64,000 nucleotides of DNA, from NCBI RefSeq assembly GCF_965662675.1, contig NZ_CBFIIK010000002.1, positions 40,875 to 104,874 of the forward strand, given 5' to 3'. Position 1 is the first letter of the stretch; the number at the start of each line of letters is the position of its first letter. The notes beneath the pieces were generated by a model. The model searched no databases and was not told the DNA's origin. It saw only the letters and a list, made by a program, of their open reading frames with translations. Both the position numbers and the translations under genes were made by a program. The stretch is from Roseicyclus sp965662675 (GTDB taxonomy: Bacteria > Pseudomonadota > Alphaproteobacteria > Rhodobacterales > Rhodobacteraceae). Below, piece by piece: positions 32,723 to 40,858 of the stretch.

Positions 32723-33898
32723 TCAGGGGCGCTCAATGCACATGGCGACACCCATGCCGCCGCCGATGCACAGCGTGGCAAGGCCGCGCTTGGCGCCACG
32801 GCGCTGCATCTCGAACAAGAGCGTGTTGAGAACGCGGCAGCCCGACGCACCGATCGGGTGGCCGATGGCGATCGCGCCGCCGTTGACGTTCACGATCGCC
32901 GGATCCCAGCCCATATCCTTGTTCACGGCGCAGGCTTGTGCGGCGAAAGCCTCATTGGCCTCGACCAGATCGAGATCGTCGACCGTCCAGCCCGCTTTTT
33001 CCAAGGCCTTTCGGCTGGCATAGATCGGGCCGACGCCCATGATCGTCGGGTCAAGCCCGGCGGTGGCGTAAGAGGCGATGCGCGCCAAGGGCGTGATGCC
33101 GCGGCGCTCGGCCTCATCGGCGGACATCAAGAGCGTGGCGGCCGCACCGTCGTTCAGCCCCGAGGCATTGCCCGCCGTGACAGACCCATCCTTGGCGAAG
33201 GCGGGCCGCAGCTTGGCCATTGCGTCTACCGTGGCGCCGTGGCGGATATATTCGTCGCTATCGACCACGATGTCGCCCTTGCGGGTGGAAATCGTGAAGG
33301 GCGCGATCTCATCGGCGAATTTGCCGGCCTTTTGCGCCGCTTCGGCCTTGTTCTGGCTGGCCACGGCGAATTCATCCTGAGCGTCGCGGCTGATCTGCCA
33401 CTGCTGTGCGACATTCTCGGCGGTCTGGCCCATGTGGTAGCCATTGAAAGCATCCCACAGGCCATCGCGGATCATCGTGTCGATATAGGACATATCGCCC
33501 ATCTTCTGGCCTTGGCGCAGCATGGCTGCATGGGGCGACATCGACATGTTTTCCTGACCACCGGCCACCACGATCGCGGCATCGCCCAGCATGATATGCT
33601 GTGCGCCCAGTGCCACCGCCCGCAGGCCCGAGCCGCAGACCTGATTGATGCTCCAAGCGGCGGCCTCTTTGGGCAGGCCTGCATTGATATGCGCCTGCCG
33701 CGCCGGGTTCTGGCCCTGTGCGGCGGTCAGCACTTGGCCAAGGATGGTTTCGCTGACATCCGCCTTGTCGATCCCGGCACGGGCGACGACGGCCTCGATC
33801 ACGGCGCGGCCAAGATCATGGGCGGGTGTATTGGCGAAAGACCCCAAAAAGCTGCCGACCGCGGTGCGCGCGGCTGAGGCGATGACGACATTGGTCAT
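32723..33898 (-). CDS. phaA: acetyl-CoA acetyltransferase (beta-ketothiolase)
   Basis: This 391-residue thiolase condenses two acetyl-CoA to acetoacetyl-CoA, the entry to polyhydroxybutyrate and to the ethylmalonyl-CoA pathway. Cys88 in INQVCGSGLRA is the nucleophile, GGAIAIGHPIGASG carries the active-site His near 347, and CIGGGMGVAMCIE carries the second Cys near 377. The start is at MTNVVIASAART. phaC is not in the window; the phaA-phaB order is that of Rhodobacterales. Confidence 0.96.
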   Translation of the reverse strand: MTNVVIASAARTAVGSFLGSFANTPAHDLGRAVIEAVVARAGIDKADVSETILGQVLTAAQGQNPARQAHINAGLPKEAAAWSINQVCGSGLRAVALGAQHIMLGDAAIVVAGGQENMSMSPHAAMLRQGQKMGDMSYIDTMIRDGLWDAFNGYHMGQTAENVAQQWQISRDAQDEFAVASQNKAEAAQKAGKFADEIAPFTISTRKGDIVVDSDEYIRHGATVDAMAKLRPAFAKDGSVTAGNASGLNDGAAATLLMSADEAERRGITPLARIASYATAGLDPTIMGVGPIYASRKALEKAGWTVDDLDLVEANEAFAAQACAVNKDMGWDPAIVNVNGGAIAIGHPIGASGCRVLNTLLFEMQRRGAKRGLATLCIGGGMGVAMCIERP

Positions 33899-34047
33899 GA
33901 AAGTCCCTTTCGTGAACGACACGCACCCCACCAAGGGGGCAGCGCACGGATTCGCTGTGTCAGGGAAGTGTTAGCCCCGCTTTCGCCCATATTTCAACGG
34001 ACACGGTGTCTCAGCCGATCATCCGTGCCTGTGGACGATGCGCGCGC

Positions 34048-34866
34048 TCAGGTCTTGGCCGCGGTTTTCCATGGCGGGGTGATGGTGGGCACGGCGAAAT
34101 GGTAGCCTTGTAGGCAATCCACGCCAGCGCTGGCCAGCCATGCCGCCTCCCCTTCGGTTTCGACGGCTTCGGCGACCACGATCATGTCGAAGTGTCGCCC
34201 AAGCGAGATAAGTGCCGCGCAAAGTACCTGGTTGTCGGGGTCGGTGTCGACATTGCGTGAGAACTGACCATCGATCTTGATGATATCGAAGCAAAACCGC
34301 CGCAAATGGCGAAAGGCGGTTTGGCCAGCGCCGAAATCATCGAGGGCGAAGCAGACACCTTTGTCTTGCAGCGTTTCCATAAAGGCCTGCACGATCTCGG
34401 GCATCTGCATGGCCGAGGTCTCAGTGATCTCAAGGATCAGCCGATGCACGATATCGGGTTGCAGACGGATGGCGCGTTGCAGCGTGCGCATCCAGTCTGG
34501 ATAGCCGATCGAGCGAGCCGACATATTGATCGAGAGTTTCAGTGTCGAGTTGGTGCGCAGTGCCGACAGCCCAAGGCGCAGGGCCGCGCAATCGATCAGG
34601 CGACCAAGATCCTGCTCTTCGACCACCGTGATGAAATCGCGCGCGGGGATCACGCGCCCGGTCTCGTCCATCAGGCGGATCAACCCCTCGTAGAAGGCGA
34701 CGCCGCGCCCATCGGCGCGCATGACCGGCTGATAGGCCAGCAAAGCATCCCCGCGTTCCAGCGCGTGGCGGACCATTTCCAGCGTGCCGCGATCACGCTG
34801 ACTGGTCGCGACATCAAGAGGGCTGCCTAAACCCGGCTCGACCGGTTTCCTGCGGAAATGACCCAT
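34048..34866 (-). CDS. EAL-domain cyclic-di-GMP phosphodiesterase
   Basis: This 272-residue protein is a stand-alone EAL domain without GGDEF or sensor. The metal and catalytic set appears intact: YEGLIR (EAL motif with Ala to Gly), LSINMSARS, LEITETS, FALDDFGAG, IIKIDGQF, VVAEAVET and QGYHFAVP. It should hydrolyse c-di-GMP to pGpG in the cytoplasm. The start at 34866 gives MGHFRRKPVEPG. It lies upstream of phaA on the same strand with 149 bases between, and diverges from tag. Confidence 0.92.
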   Translation of the reverse strand: MGHFRRKPVEPGLGSPLDVATSQRDRGTLEMVRHALERGDALLAYQPVMRADGRGVAFYEGLIRLMDETGRVIPARDFITVVEEQDLGRLIDCAALRLGLSALRTNSTLKLSINMSARSIGYPDWMRTLQRAIRLQPDIVHRLILEITETSAMQMPEIVQAFMETLQDKGVCFALDDFGAGQTAFRHLRRFCFDIIKIDGQFSRNVDTDPDNQVLCAALISLGRHFDMIVVAEAVETEGEAAWLASAGVDCLQGYHFAVPTITPPWKTAAKT

Positions 34867-34966
34867 CACATCCTCATGCGAAGCAATTCGCTTGCTGTCA
34901 TGCAGCCTGCGCACTTAAGGAATGATGAAACCTTGCATTTGCTTCCAATTGGCGGTGGTTTTCCGA

Positions 34967-35533
34967 ATGTCCGACGCTGGCCGCTGCACTTGGTGCGGCA
35001 CAGATCCGCTGTATGTCGCTTATCACGACACCGAATGGGGCGTCCCCGAGCGCGACGGGCGCGCGCTGTGGGAAAAGCTGGTTCTTGACGGGTTTCAGGC
35101 GGGGCTTTCTTGGATCACGATCTTGCGCAAGCGCGACGCGTTTCGCGCGGCTTTCCAAGGCTTTGATCCCGCGGTTATCGCGCGCTGGGGCGAAGATGAC
35201 ATCATCCGCCTTTTGGCCGATCCGGGCATCGTGCGCCATCGCGGCAAGATCGCGGCCACGATCGGCAATGCGCGTGCTTATCTCGCAATCGAAGAAAAGA
35301 TCGGGTTTTCGCAATTCATTTGGCGGTACGTCGATGGGGCGCCGCTCCAGAACACTTGGGCGCATCAGGCGCAAGTGCCGGCACAAACCGCGCTGAGCCT
35401 GAACTTGTCAAAGGATCTGGGCCGCGCCGGGTTCCGGTTTTGCGGACCAACGATCACATATGCATGGATGCAGGCCACGGGGCTTGTGAATGATCACCTG
35501 ACCAGCTGCCACCGACATGCCGCCTTGCGTTAA
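34967..35533 (+). CDS. tag: DNA-3-methyladenine glycosylase I
   Basis: This 188-residue helix-hairpin-helix glycosylase removes 3-methyladenine from alkylated DNA. RCTWCGTDPLYVAYHDTEWG carries Cys7 and His20 of the zinc site; the C-terminal HLTSCHRH carries the other ligands. LWEKLVLDGFQAGLSW and GFRFCGPTITYAWMQATGLVNDH are signature sequences. The start MSDAGRCTWCG was chosen over upstream ATGs at 34922 and 34925 because it matches family length. Confidence 0.95.
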   Translation: MSDAGRCTWCGTDPLYVAYHDTEWGVPERDGRALWEKLVLDGFQAGLSWITILRKRDAFRAAFQGFDPAVIARWGEDDIIRLLADPGIVRHRGKIAATIGNARAYLAIEEKIGFSQFIWRYVDGAPLQNTWAHQAQVPAQTALSLNLSKDLGRAGFRFCGPTITYAWMQATGLVNDHLTSCHRHAALR

Positions 35534-35537
35534 GCGT

Positions 35538-36089
35538 TCAAGGGTCGCGGCCGAACCGCGTATATAATCGGTCGAGCGTGTAGCTCTCGAAAACAGCGCC
35601 GTGGTCCTCGGGCACGAAATTCGGGTCTTCCGGAAGGCAGCCACGACCGCAGAATTGGCGCATCGTGCCGTTCAGGCCATCCACGAACCACAACCGCCCA
35701 CCCGGTGTGCCGACCCAGCCGTTCACGCCGAGGCTCATATCGCCTTCGACATCCTGGATCGAGGGAACTTCGCCATCGTAATCGACGGCATAGGCCGCGT
35801 GGGTATGCCATGACGAGACGACCTCCATCCCCTCTTCGATCGGCAGAGACGCGCAGCTGGCAAGCCCGCCCCAGCTGACTTTGGTGGAGGAATAGGCCCC
35901 GTTGGGATGGCGCAGGATATAGCCGCAGACCTCGCGGTTGAAGCGTACTGACAGCGCATTCATCGATTCCATCAAGCCAAGGACAAAGGCCGCCTCTTGG
36001 CCGCTTTGTGCGCGGGCAGCGGGTGCGCTCAAAAGCGATAGGGCCATCGTGGCGGAGAAAAGAATTCGAAAAAACACGCGACCATCCAT
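35538..36089 (-). CDS. secreted DUF4329 protein with JAMM-like metal motif
   Basis: This 183-residue protein has a signal peptide (MDGRVFFRILFSATMALSLL, cleavage near ARAQ) and a domain typical of DUF4329. A conserved pattern EVVSSWHTHAAY followed by SIQDVEGD gives His-x-His then Ser-x-x-Asp, as in JAMM/MPN isopeptidase metal sites, though the spacing of 12 residues is longer than the classical 7. Four cysteines could form disulfides. It would act in the periplasm. The target is unknown. It is convergent with tag, 4 bases apart. Confidence 0.78.
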   Translation of the reverse strand: MDGRVFFRILFSATMALSLLSAPAARAQSGQEAAFVLGLMESMNALSVRFNREVCGYILRHPNGAYSSTKVSWGGLASCASLPIEEGMEVVSSWHTHAAYAVDYDGEVPSIQDVEGDMSLGVNGWVGTPGGRLWFVDGLNGTMRQFCGRGCLPEDPNFVPEDHGAVFESYTLDRLYTRFGRDP

Positions 36090-36231
36090 TTTCCAAGCCC
36101 GACTGCCGGGATGATAAGCGGTTTTCCCGCACAATCCAGTGAAAGCAGCCCCGTACTACTGGACCCAAGCCGCGAGGCGCTTATGTTGGGATGCTTGATG
36201 TTTCTGTTTGCAACCATGAGGAGGACCGCGC

Positions 36232-36408
36232 GTGTCACGTATGGAATTCATCGATCCCAAAGCCGCAACCGCGACCGGGGTGAGCGCGGCATTCAGCGAG
36301 GACGCGGAGATCCAGCTTTGGCTCAAGCTGGGCCGGATGGCATTTTTTTTCTGCATCTGGAGCGCGATGGTCATCCCGATCGCGCTGATCTACTCGTTCC
36401 GCTTCTAG
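36232..36408 (+). CDS. 58-residue membrane microprotein
   Basis: A GTG at 36232 opens 58 codons ending TAG at 36408. The protein reads VSRMEFIDPKAATATGVSAA in its first third and ends in a membrane helix (MAFFFCIWSAMVIPIALIY) with a short cytoplasmic end SFRF. GAGGAGGA at 36218-36225 is an excellent ribosome site 6 bases before the GTG, preferred over the ATG at 36241. The family is unknown. It lies between divergent DUF4329 and convergent trxC genes. Confidence 0.7.
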   Translation: MSRMEFIDPKAATATGVSAAFSEDAEIQLWLKLGRMAFFFCIWSAMVIPIALIYSFRF

Positions 36409-36415
36409 CGACGGT

Positions 36416-36856
36416 TCATGCCCGGTTTCGGCTATGTTGCTGAACAAAGGCCGTGATCTCGGCGGCCGGGCGCGCGCCTGTCAGCCGCGCAACCTCTTGT
36501 CCGTTTTGGAACAAGATCAGCGCGGGAATGCCCCTGATGGCGTAGCGTTGTGCCGCATCGCCGTTGACCTGTGTGTTGAGCTTGGCCAGTCGTGCATGCG
36601 GCGTCAGCGCGCGCGCGGCTTTTTCGAATTCGGGGGCCATCGCGCGGCAAGGCCCGCACCAAGGCGCCCAGAAGTCCACCAGAAGCGGTAGGCTGTCCTT
36701 GCGCTCGGCCTTGCGCAATGTGGCGCTGTCGACCTCATGCACCTTGGCCTCGGCCAGTTTCGCGCCGCATGTGCCGCATTTGGGATGCGCGCCGAGCCGC
36801 TCGGCGGGAACCCTGTTTGTGGTGCCGCATGTCAGACAGGTGATGATATGAGACAA
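36416..36856 (-). CDS. trxC: thioredoxin 2 (zinc-ribbon thioredoxin)
   Basis: This 146-residue protein has an N-terminal zinc ribbon with cysteines 7, 10, 27 and 30 (CLTCGT and CGTCGA), then a thioredoxin domain with WCGPC at 66-70 and RGIPALILFQNG including the cis-proline. TrxC reduces disulfides and in E. coli responds to oxidative stress. The start is TTG at 36856, preceded by AAAGGGG six bases upstream; no ATG fits. It lies downstream of cspA beyond a strong terminator. Confidence 0.94.
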   Translation of the reverse strand: MSHIITCLTCGTTNRVPAERLGAHPKCGTCGAKLAEAKVHEVDSATLRKAERKDSLPLLVDFWAPWCGPCRAMAPEFEKAARALTPHARLAKLNTQVNGDAAQRYAIRGIPALILFQNGQEVARLTGARPAAEITAFVQQHSRNRA

Positions 36857-36947
36857 GGCCGACCCCTTTGTGATTGCCTGTGTCAATCATTTGGGCGCGT
36901 CTTGGGCTGATGACAAGCCCTGCCGCGCGATGTTGCGCCCAAGAAAA

Positions 36948-36971
36948 AAGGTGCGCATCGCTGCGCACCTT
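36948..36971. terminator. strong terminator after cspA
   Basis: AAGGTGCGCA (36948-36957) pairs perfectly with TGCGCACCTT (36962-36971) around TCGC, with AAGAAAAA before and TCGTTTTTT after. It is 49 bases past the cspA stop on the minus strand and separates cspA from trxC. Confidence 0.88.
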
Positions 36972-37019
36972 CGTTTTTTGGCCGGATCGCCGGGTTTGAA
37001 CCCAGCGCAGGCGTCTGGT

Positions 37020-37226
37020 TCAGACCAGAACGATGTTGATCGCGGATTCGCGACCATCACGGCCGGATTCGACGTCGAAGGTGACCTTCTGGTCGTCCTT
37101 CAGGCTTGTGTGGCCCGAACGCTCGAGCGCGGAGATGTGGACGAAAACGTCCTTGCCGCCGCTATCGGGTGCGATAAAGCCGAAACCCTTGGTGCTGTTG
37201 AACCACTTCACGGTGCCATTGGCCAT
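37020..37226 (-). CDS. cold-shock protein (CspA family)
   Basis: This 68-residue single cold-shock domain has RNP1 KGFGFI at 13-18 and RNP2 DVFVH at 26-30. It binds single-stranded RNA and DNA as a chaperone. The start MANGTVKWFNSTKGFGF is canonical. The region 37227-37400 before it is gene-free and probably holds its promoter and long 5' leader. A short inverted repeat (TCTGGT/ACCAGA) spans its stop codon, and the terminator at 36948 follows. Confidence 0.96.
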   Translation of the reverse strand: MANGTVKWFNSTKGFGFIAPDSGGKDVFVHISALERSGHTSLKDDQKVTFDVESGRDGRESAINIVLV

Positions 37227-37406
37227 CGTGTTAACTCCTAACTGAAGGCTGCCCACGAGATGCGGCAGCTTGGCTTGGTCGGTCTGGATCGAAAGACTGA
37301 CAGCCTGTTAGGGGAGACAGTGGTCGAAAAAGAATAACGTTCGCGAGGGACACATGGGGGTTATCGGCTCAAATTGCAAGCCCGAACTGCCGGAGGCCAC
37401 TCGCAA

Positions 37407-37458
37407 GGGTGCGCCATCAGGCACATCACGACTGTCGGGTGCGCCTGATGACGCACCC
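37407..37458. terminator. nested hairpins after ettA
   Basis: GGGTGCG-C-CATCAGGC (37407-37422) pairs with GCCTGATG-A-CGCACCC (37443-37458), one mismatch, 20-base loop. A competing inner hairpin, GGGTGCG (37437-37443) with CGCACCC (37452-37458), uses the same right arm. It starts 16 bases past the ettA stop. There is no T-run. Confidence 0.55.
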
Positions 37459-37474
37459 GAGACCCTGCGTTTCT

Positions 37475-39130
37475 TCAGCGCGTGAACTTCTTGTATTTCA
37501 ACCGCTTGGGCTCTAGCGCGTCGGGGCCTAGGCGGCGTTTCTTGTCGTCCTCATAAGCCGAGAAATCGCCCTCGAACCATTCCACATGCGCCTCGCCCTC
37601 GAAGGCGAGGATATGGGTGCAGAGCCGGTCGAGGAAGAAACGGTCGTGGCTGATGATGACGGCGCAGCCCGCGAAATCCTCAAGCGCGTCTTCGAGCGCG
37701 CGCAGGGTTTCCACGTCGAGATCGTTGGTCGGCTCATCGAGCAGCAGCACATTGCCGCCGGATTTCAGAAGCTTGGCCATATGCACGCGGTTGCGTTCAC
37801 CGCCCGAGAGCAGCCCCACCTTCTTTTGCTGGTCGCCGCCTTTGAAGTTGAAAGCCGAGCAATAAGCACGGCTGTTCATGGAGGCATCGCCCAATTCGAT
37901 GATCTCGGCTCCGCCCGAGATTTCCTCCCATACGGTTTTGCTGCCATCGAGCGCGTCGCGCGATTGGTCCACGAAGGAAAGCTCTACCGTGTCGCCGAAG
38001 GTGACATTGCCCTCATCGGGTTGTTCTTGCCCGGTGAGGATACGGAAGAGGGTGGATTTGCCCGCTCCGTTCGGGCCGATCACGCCCACGATACCCCCCG
38101 GCGGCAGAGAGAAGGACAGGTTCTCGATCAAAAGCCGTTCGCCATAGCCTTTCTTCAGACCCTCGATCTCGATCACCTTGCCGCCGAGGCGCGGGCCATT
38201 GGGAATAACGATCTGGGCGCGGGAAATCTTTTCGCGCTCGGATTGGTTTGCCATCTCTTCATAGGCGTTAATACGCGCCTTTTGCTTGGCTTGGCGCGCC
38301 TTGGCACCGGCGCGGATCCATTCCAATTCGCGCTCAAGCGTTTTCTGGCGCGATTTGTCCTCGCGGGCTTCTTGTTCCAGCCGCTTGGCCTTTTGTTCCA
38401 ACCATGCGGAATAATTGCCCTCGTAGGGAATGCCGCGCCCGCGATCGAGTTCAAGGATCCAGCCTGTGATATCGTCGAGGAAATAGCGGTCATGGGTCAC
38501 GATCAGGATCGTGCCCTTGTATTCGATCAGGTGCTTTTGCAGCCAAGCGATGGTTTCCGCGTCGAGGTGGTTGGTCGGTTCGTCCAAGAGCAGCATTTCG
38601 GGCGCTTCGAGCAAAAGCTTGCACAGCGCCACGCGGCGCCGTTCGCCGCCTGAAAGCGTCGCAACCTCGGCCTCGTCGGGTGGGCAGCGCAGCGCCTCCA
38701 TCGCGATATCGACCTGGCTGTCGAGATCCCAAAGGTTCTCGGCGTCGATCTCGTCTTGCAGCGCGGCCATTTCGTCGGCGGTCTCGTCGGAGTAGTTCAT
38801 CGCCAACTCGTTATAGCGATCGAGCTTACCCTTCTTGGCGGCGACCCCGAGCATGACGTTGTCACGCACATTGAGACTTTCGTCGAGATGCGGCTCTTGT
38901 GGCAGGTAGCCGACGCGCGCACCCTCGGCGGACCATGCCTCGCCGCTGAAATCGGTGTCGATGCCTGCCATGATGCGCATCAGGGTGGATTTACCCGATC
39001 CGTTGACGCCAACGACGCCGATTTTCACGCCGGGCAAGAAGTTCAGGCGGATATTTTCGAAGCATTTCTTGCCGCCCGGATAGGTCTTGGAGACACCATC
39101 CATGTGATAGACATACTGGTAGGAGGCCAT
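37475..39130 (-). CDS. ettA: energy-dependent translational throttle protein (ABC-F)
   Basis: This 551-residue ABC-F ATPase has two nucleotide-binding domains: Walker A GVNGSGKST at 41-49 and GPNGAGKST near 355; signatures LSGGERRRVAL and LSGGERNRVHM; Walker B LLLDEPTNHLD and LLLDEPTNDLD. The linker between domains (about residues 240-330, Arg/Lys/Gln rich) is the P-site tRNA interaction motif. EttA binds the ribosomal E site and gates elongation by ATP level. The ATG at 39130 begins MASYQYVYHMDGVSKTY. Confidence 0.96.
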   Translation of the reverse strand: MASYQYVYHMDGVSKTYPGGKKCFENIRLNFLPGVKIGVVGVNGSGKSTLMRIMAGIDTDFSGEAWSAEGARVGYLPQEPHLDESLNVRDNVMLGVAAKKGKLDRYNELAMNYSDETADEMAALQDEIDAENLWDLDSQVDIAMEALRCPPDEAEVATLSGGERRRVALCKLLLEAPEMLLLDEPTNHLDAETIAWLQKHLIEYKGTILIVTHDRYFLDDITGWILELDRGRGIPYEGNYSAWLEQKAKRLEQEAREDKSRQKTLERELEWIRAGAKARQAKQKARINAYEEMANQSEREKISRAQIVIPNGPRLGGKVIEIEGLKKGYGERLLIENLSFSLPPGGIVGVIGPNGAGKSTLFRILTGQEQPDEGNVTFGDTVELSFVDQSRDALDGSKTVWEEISGGAEIIELGDASMNSRAYCSAFNFKGGDQQKKVGLLSGGERNRVHMAKLLKSGGNVLLLDEPTNDLDVETLRALEDALEDFAGCAVIISHDRFFLDRLCTHILAFEGEAHVEWFEGDFSAYEDDKKRRLGPDALEPKRLKYKKFTR

Positions 39131-39283
39131 GTGCCGCTCCGTGTGATGATCATGTGGTTTGCAAGCCATCTAGTCGCTTCCGGGCCGATGGGCAATCCGG
39201 GCTGCGCGCGGATGCGTTGACTATGCGCCCTCGAGCCCGCATCAAGGTGCGCCAATGCCCCCTGAACAAGGCCCGATCCGCCC

Positions 39284-39880
39284 TTGCGATCCGATTTGCC
39301 CCTCGCACTTGCCGGCCAGACGATCGGCCTTTTCGGCGGATCCTTCGATCCGGCCCATCTCGGCCATCTGCATGTCAGCCGCGAGGCGCTCAAGCGGTTC
39401 GGGCTTGACCGTGTCTGGTGGCTGGTCAGCCCCGGGAACCCGCTGAAATCCAAGGGACCCGCGCCATTGGCCCAGCGATTGGCCGCCGCGCATGCGCTGG
39501 TCGATCATCCGCGCATTATCATCACCGATATCGAGGCGCGGATCGGCACGCGCTACACCGCCCAGACCATCGCGGCGCTGCAAGCACTTTACCCCGGTGT
39601 GCGCTTCGTGTGGCTGATGGGGGCCGACAATCTGGCCCAGTTCCATCGCTGGCAAGATTGGCAAGAGATCATGGCGCGCGTGTCGGTGGGTGTTCTGGCC
39701 CGTCCGGGCAGCCGGATCGCGGCGCGCACGGCCAAGGCGGCCGGTATCTATCGGCATGCGAAATTGCCCGCCGAGGCGGCGCGGCTTTTGGCCCATGCAA
39801 CGCCCCCGACGTGGTGTTTCGTCAATCTGCCGATGATCGACGCCTCGTCGAGCGCGATACGCGCGCGCGGTGACTGGTAG
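39284..39880 (+). CDS. nadD: nicotinate-nucleotide adenylyltransferase
   Basis: This 198-residue nucleotidyltransferase adenylates nicotinate mononucleotide in NAD synthesis. GGSFDPAHLGH at 18-28 is the ATP-binding motif; VWWLVSPGNPLK and WLMGADNLAQFHRWQDW are NadD signatures, and SSSAIRARG at the end is the ISSSAIR motif. The start is a TTG at 39284, the earliest possible in this frame. It diverges from ettA. The gene does not sit next to proA or rsfS, the common partners. Confidence 0.93.
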   Translation: MRSDLPLALAGQTIGLFGGSFDPAHLGHLHVSREALKRFGLDRVWWLVSPGNPLKSKGPAPLAQRLAAAHALVDHPRIIITDIEARIGTRYTAQTIAALQALYPGVRFVWLMGADNLAQFHRWQDWQEIMARVSVGVLARPGSRIAARTAKAAGIYRHAKLPAEAARLLAHATPPTWCFVNLPMIDASSSAIRARGDW

Positions 39881-39884
39881 CGTT

Positions 39885-40730
39885 TCAGCGTTTTTCGCGC
39901 AGCGCCAAGGTCGCAAGGCCTGACAAAAGCAAGGTCGCCAGCCCTGCCAGGGTCAGCCCATCAGGCAGCGCACCGAACACCACCCAACCCAGCGCCGTTG
40001 CTGCAACCAGTTGGAAATAGACGAAAGGGGCCATCCGCGACGCCGGTGCCATCCGCAGGGCGAGGATCAAGAAGAGATTGCCGAGCATCGAGCCAAAGGC
40101 CGAGGCAAAGGTGAGCGCCGTGATGTTTGCCTCAAGGGCGGGCAGGGCCATCAGCCCGAAAGGGGCCAGCGCCAATGTTCCGACGACCAGTTGGCTCAAC
40201 AGCAGTGCGCCGGGATGTGCAATGCCCGACAGCCAGCGCGAGGTGGTCAAGAACCCGCCGTAGAACAGCCCCGCCAATACGGCATAGCCAAGCCCCGCTG
40301 TCATGCCAAAGCCGGGCCGCACCACCAGCAAGACGCCCAAAAAGCCCAAGAGCAGAAGCCCGATCCGGATGGGCGAGAACCCTTCCCTGAGCAGCCATGC
40401 CGAAAGCACATAGGCCAGGATCGGCCCGATGAAGAAGGCCCCGAAAACATCGGCGATGGGTTCGGTGCGCAGTGCGGTCAGGATTGACAAGATTCCCCCT
40501 GCCAAAAGCAGCCCGCGCAGCCAGATCCGCCAATCGCCGAAGAGGGCCAGCGGCATGATCCGGGCCACGAAGGGCAAGATCATCACCGTCCCAAGGGCAA
40601 AACGGCTCCATGCGGTGAAAACCGGCGCAACGCCCGCCTCGCCCAGAAGCTTGCCCGCCGCATCCCCTGCCGGGATCAGCGTCATCGCCAGCAGCATCAG
40701 GGGCAAAGCCCGAAGGACATCACGTTGCAT
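39885..40730 (-). CDS. EamA/DMT-family exporter
   Basis: This 281-residue protein has about ten membrane helices, in two EamA repeats (1-140 and 145-281): RFALGTVMILPFVARI, LRTEPIADVFGAFFIGPIL and FLGVLLVVRPG in the first half, and LLLSQLVVGTLALAPFGL and APASRMAPFVYFQLVAATALGW in the second. The family exports small metabolites, often amino acids or drugs; substrate not readable. It is convergent with nadD, 4 bases apart. Confidence 0.92.
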   Translation of the reverse strand: MQRDVLRALPLMLLAMTLIPAGDAAGKLLGEAGVAPVFTAWSRFALGTVMILPFVARIMPLALFGDWRIWLRGLLLAGGILSILTALRTEPIADVFGAFFIGPILAYVLSAWLLREGFSPIRIGLLLLGFLGVLLVVRPGFGMTAGLGYAVLAGLFYGGFLTTSRWLSGIAHPGALLLSQLVVGTLALAPFGLMALPALEANITALTFASAFGSMLGNLFLILALRMAPASRMAPFVYFQLVAATALGWVVFGALPDGLTLAGLATLLLSGLATLALREKR

Positions 40731-40858
40731 GCGCCCTGTTATCCCATCGCCATTGCCACGAAAAGCGCTGTCCTCGCAGAGGGTTGAAGCCGCAACCCCT
40801 TGAGCGTGATGCGATGCTGCGGTTTAGTTCCGTCAAAGTCTGCGCAAATGGTGTTTTG

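Noticed and set aside
36990..37012. tRNA T-loop-like GGGTTTGAACCC near the cspA stop
   Set aside because: Only 45 bases between the cspA stop and its terminator; no acceptor, D or anticodon arms could be formed.
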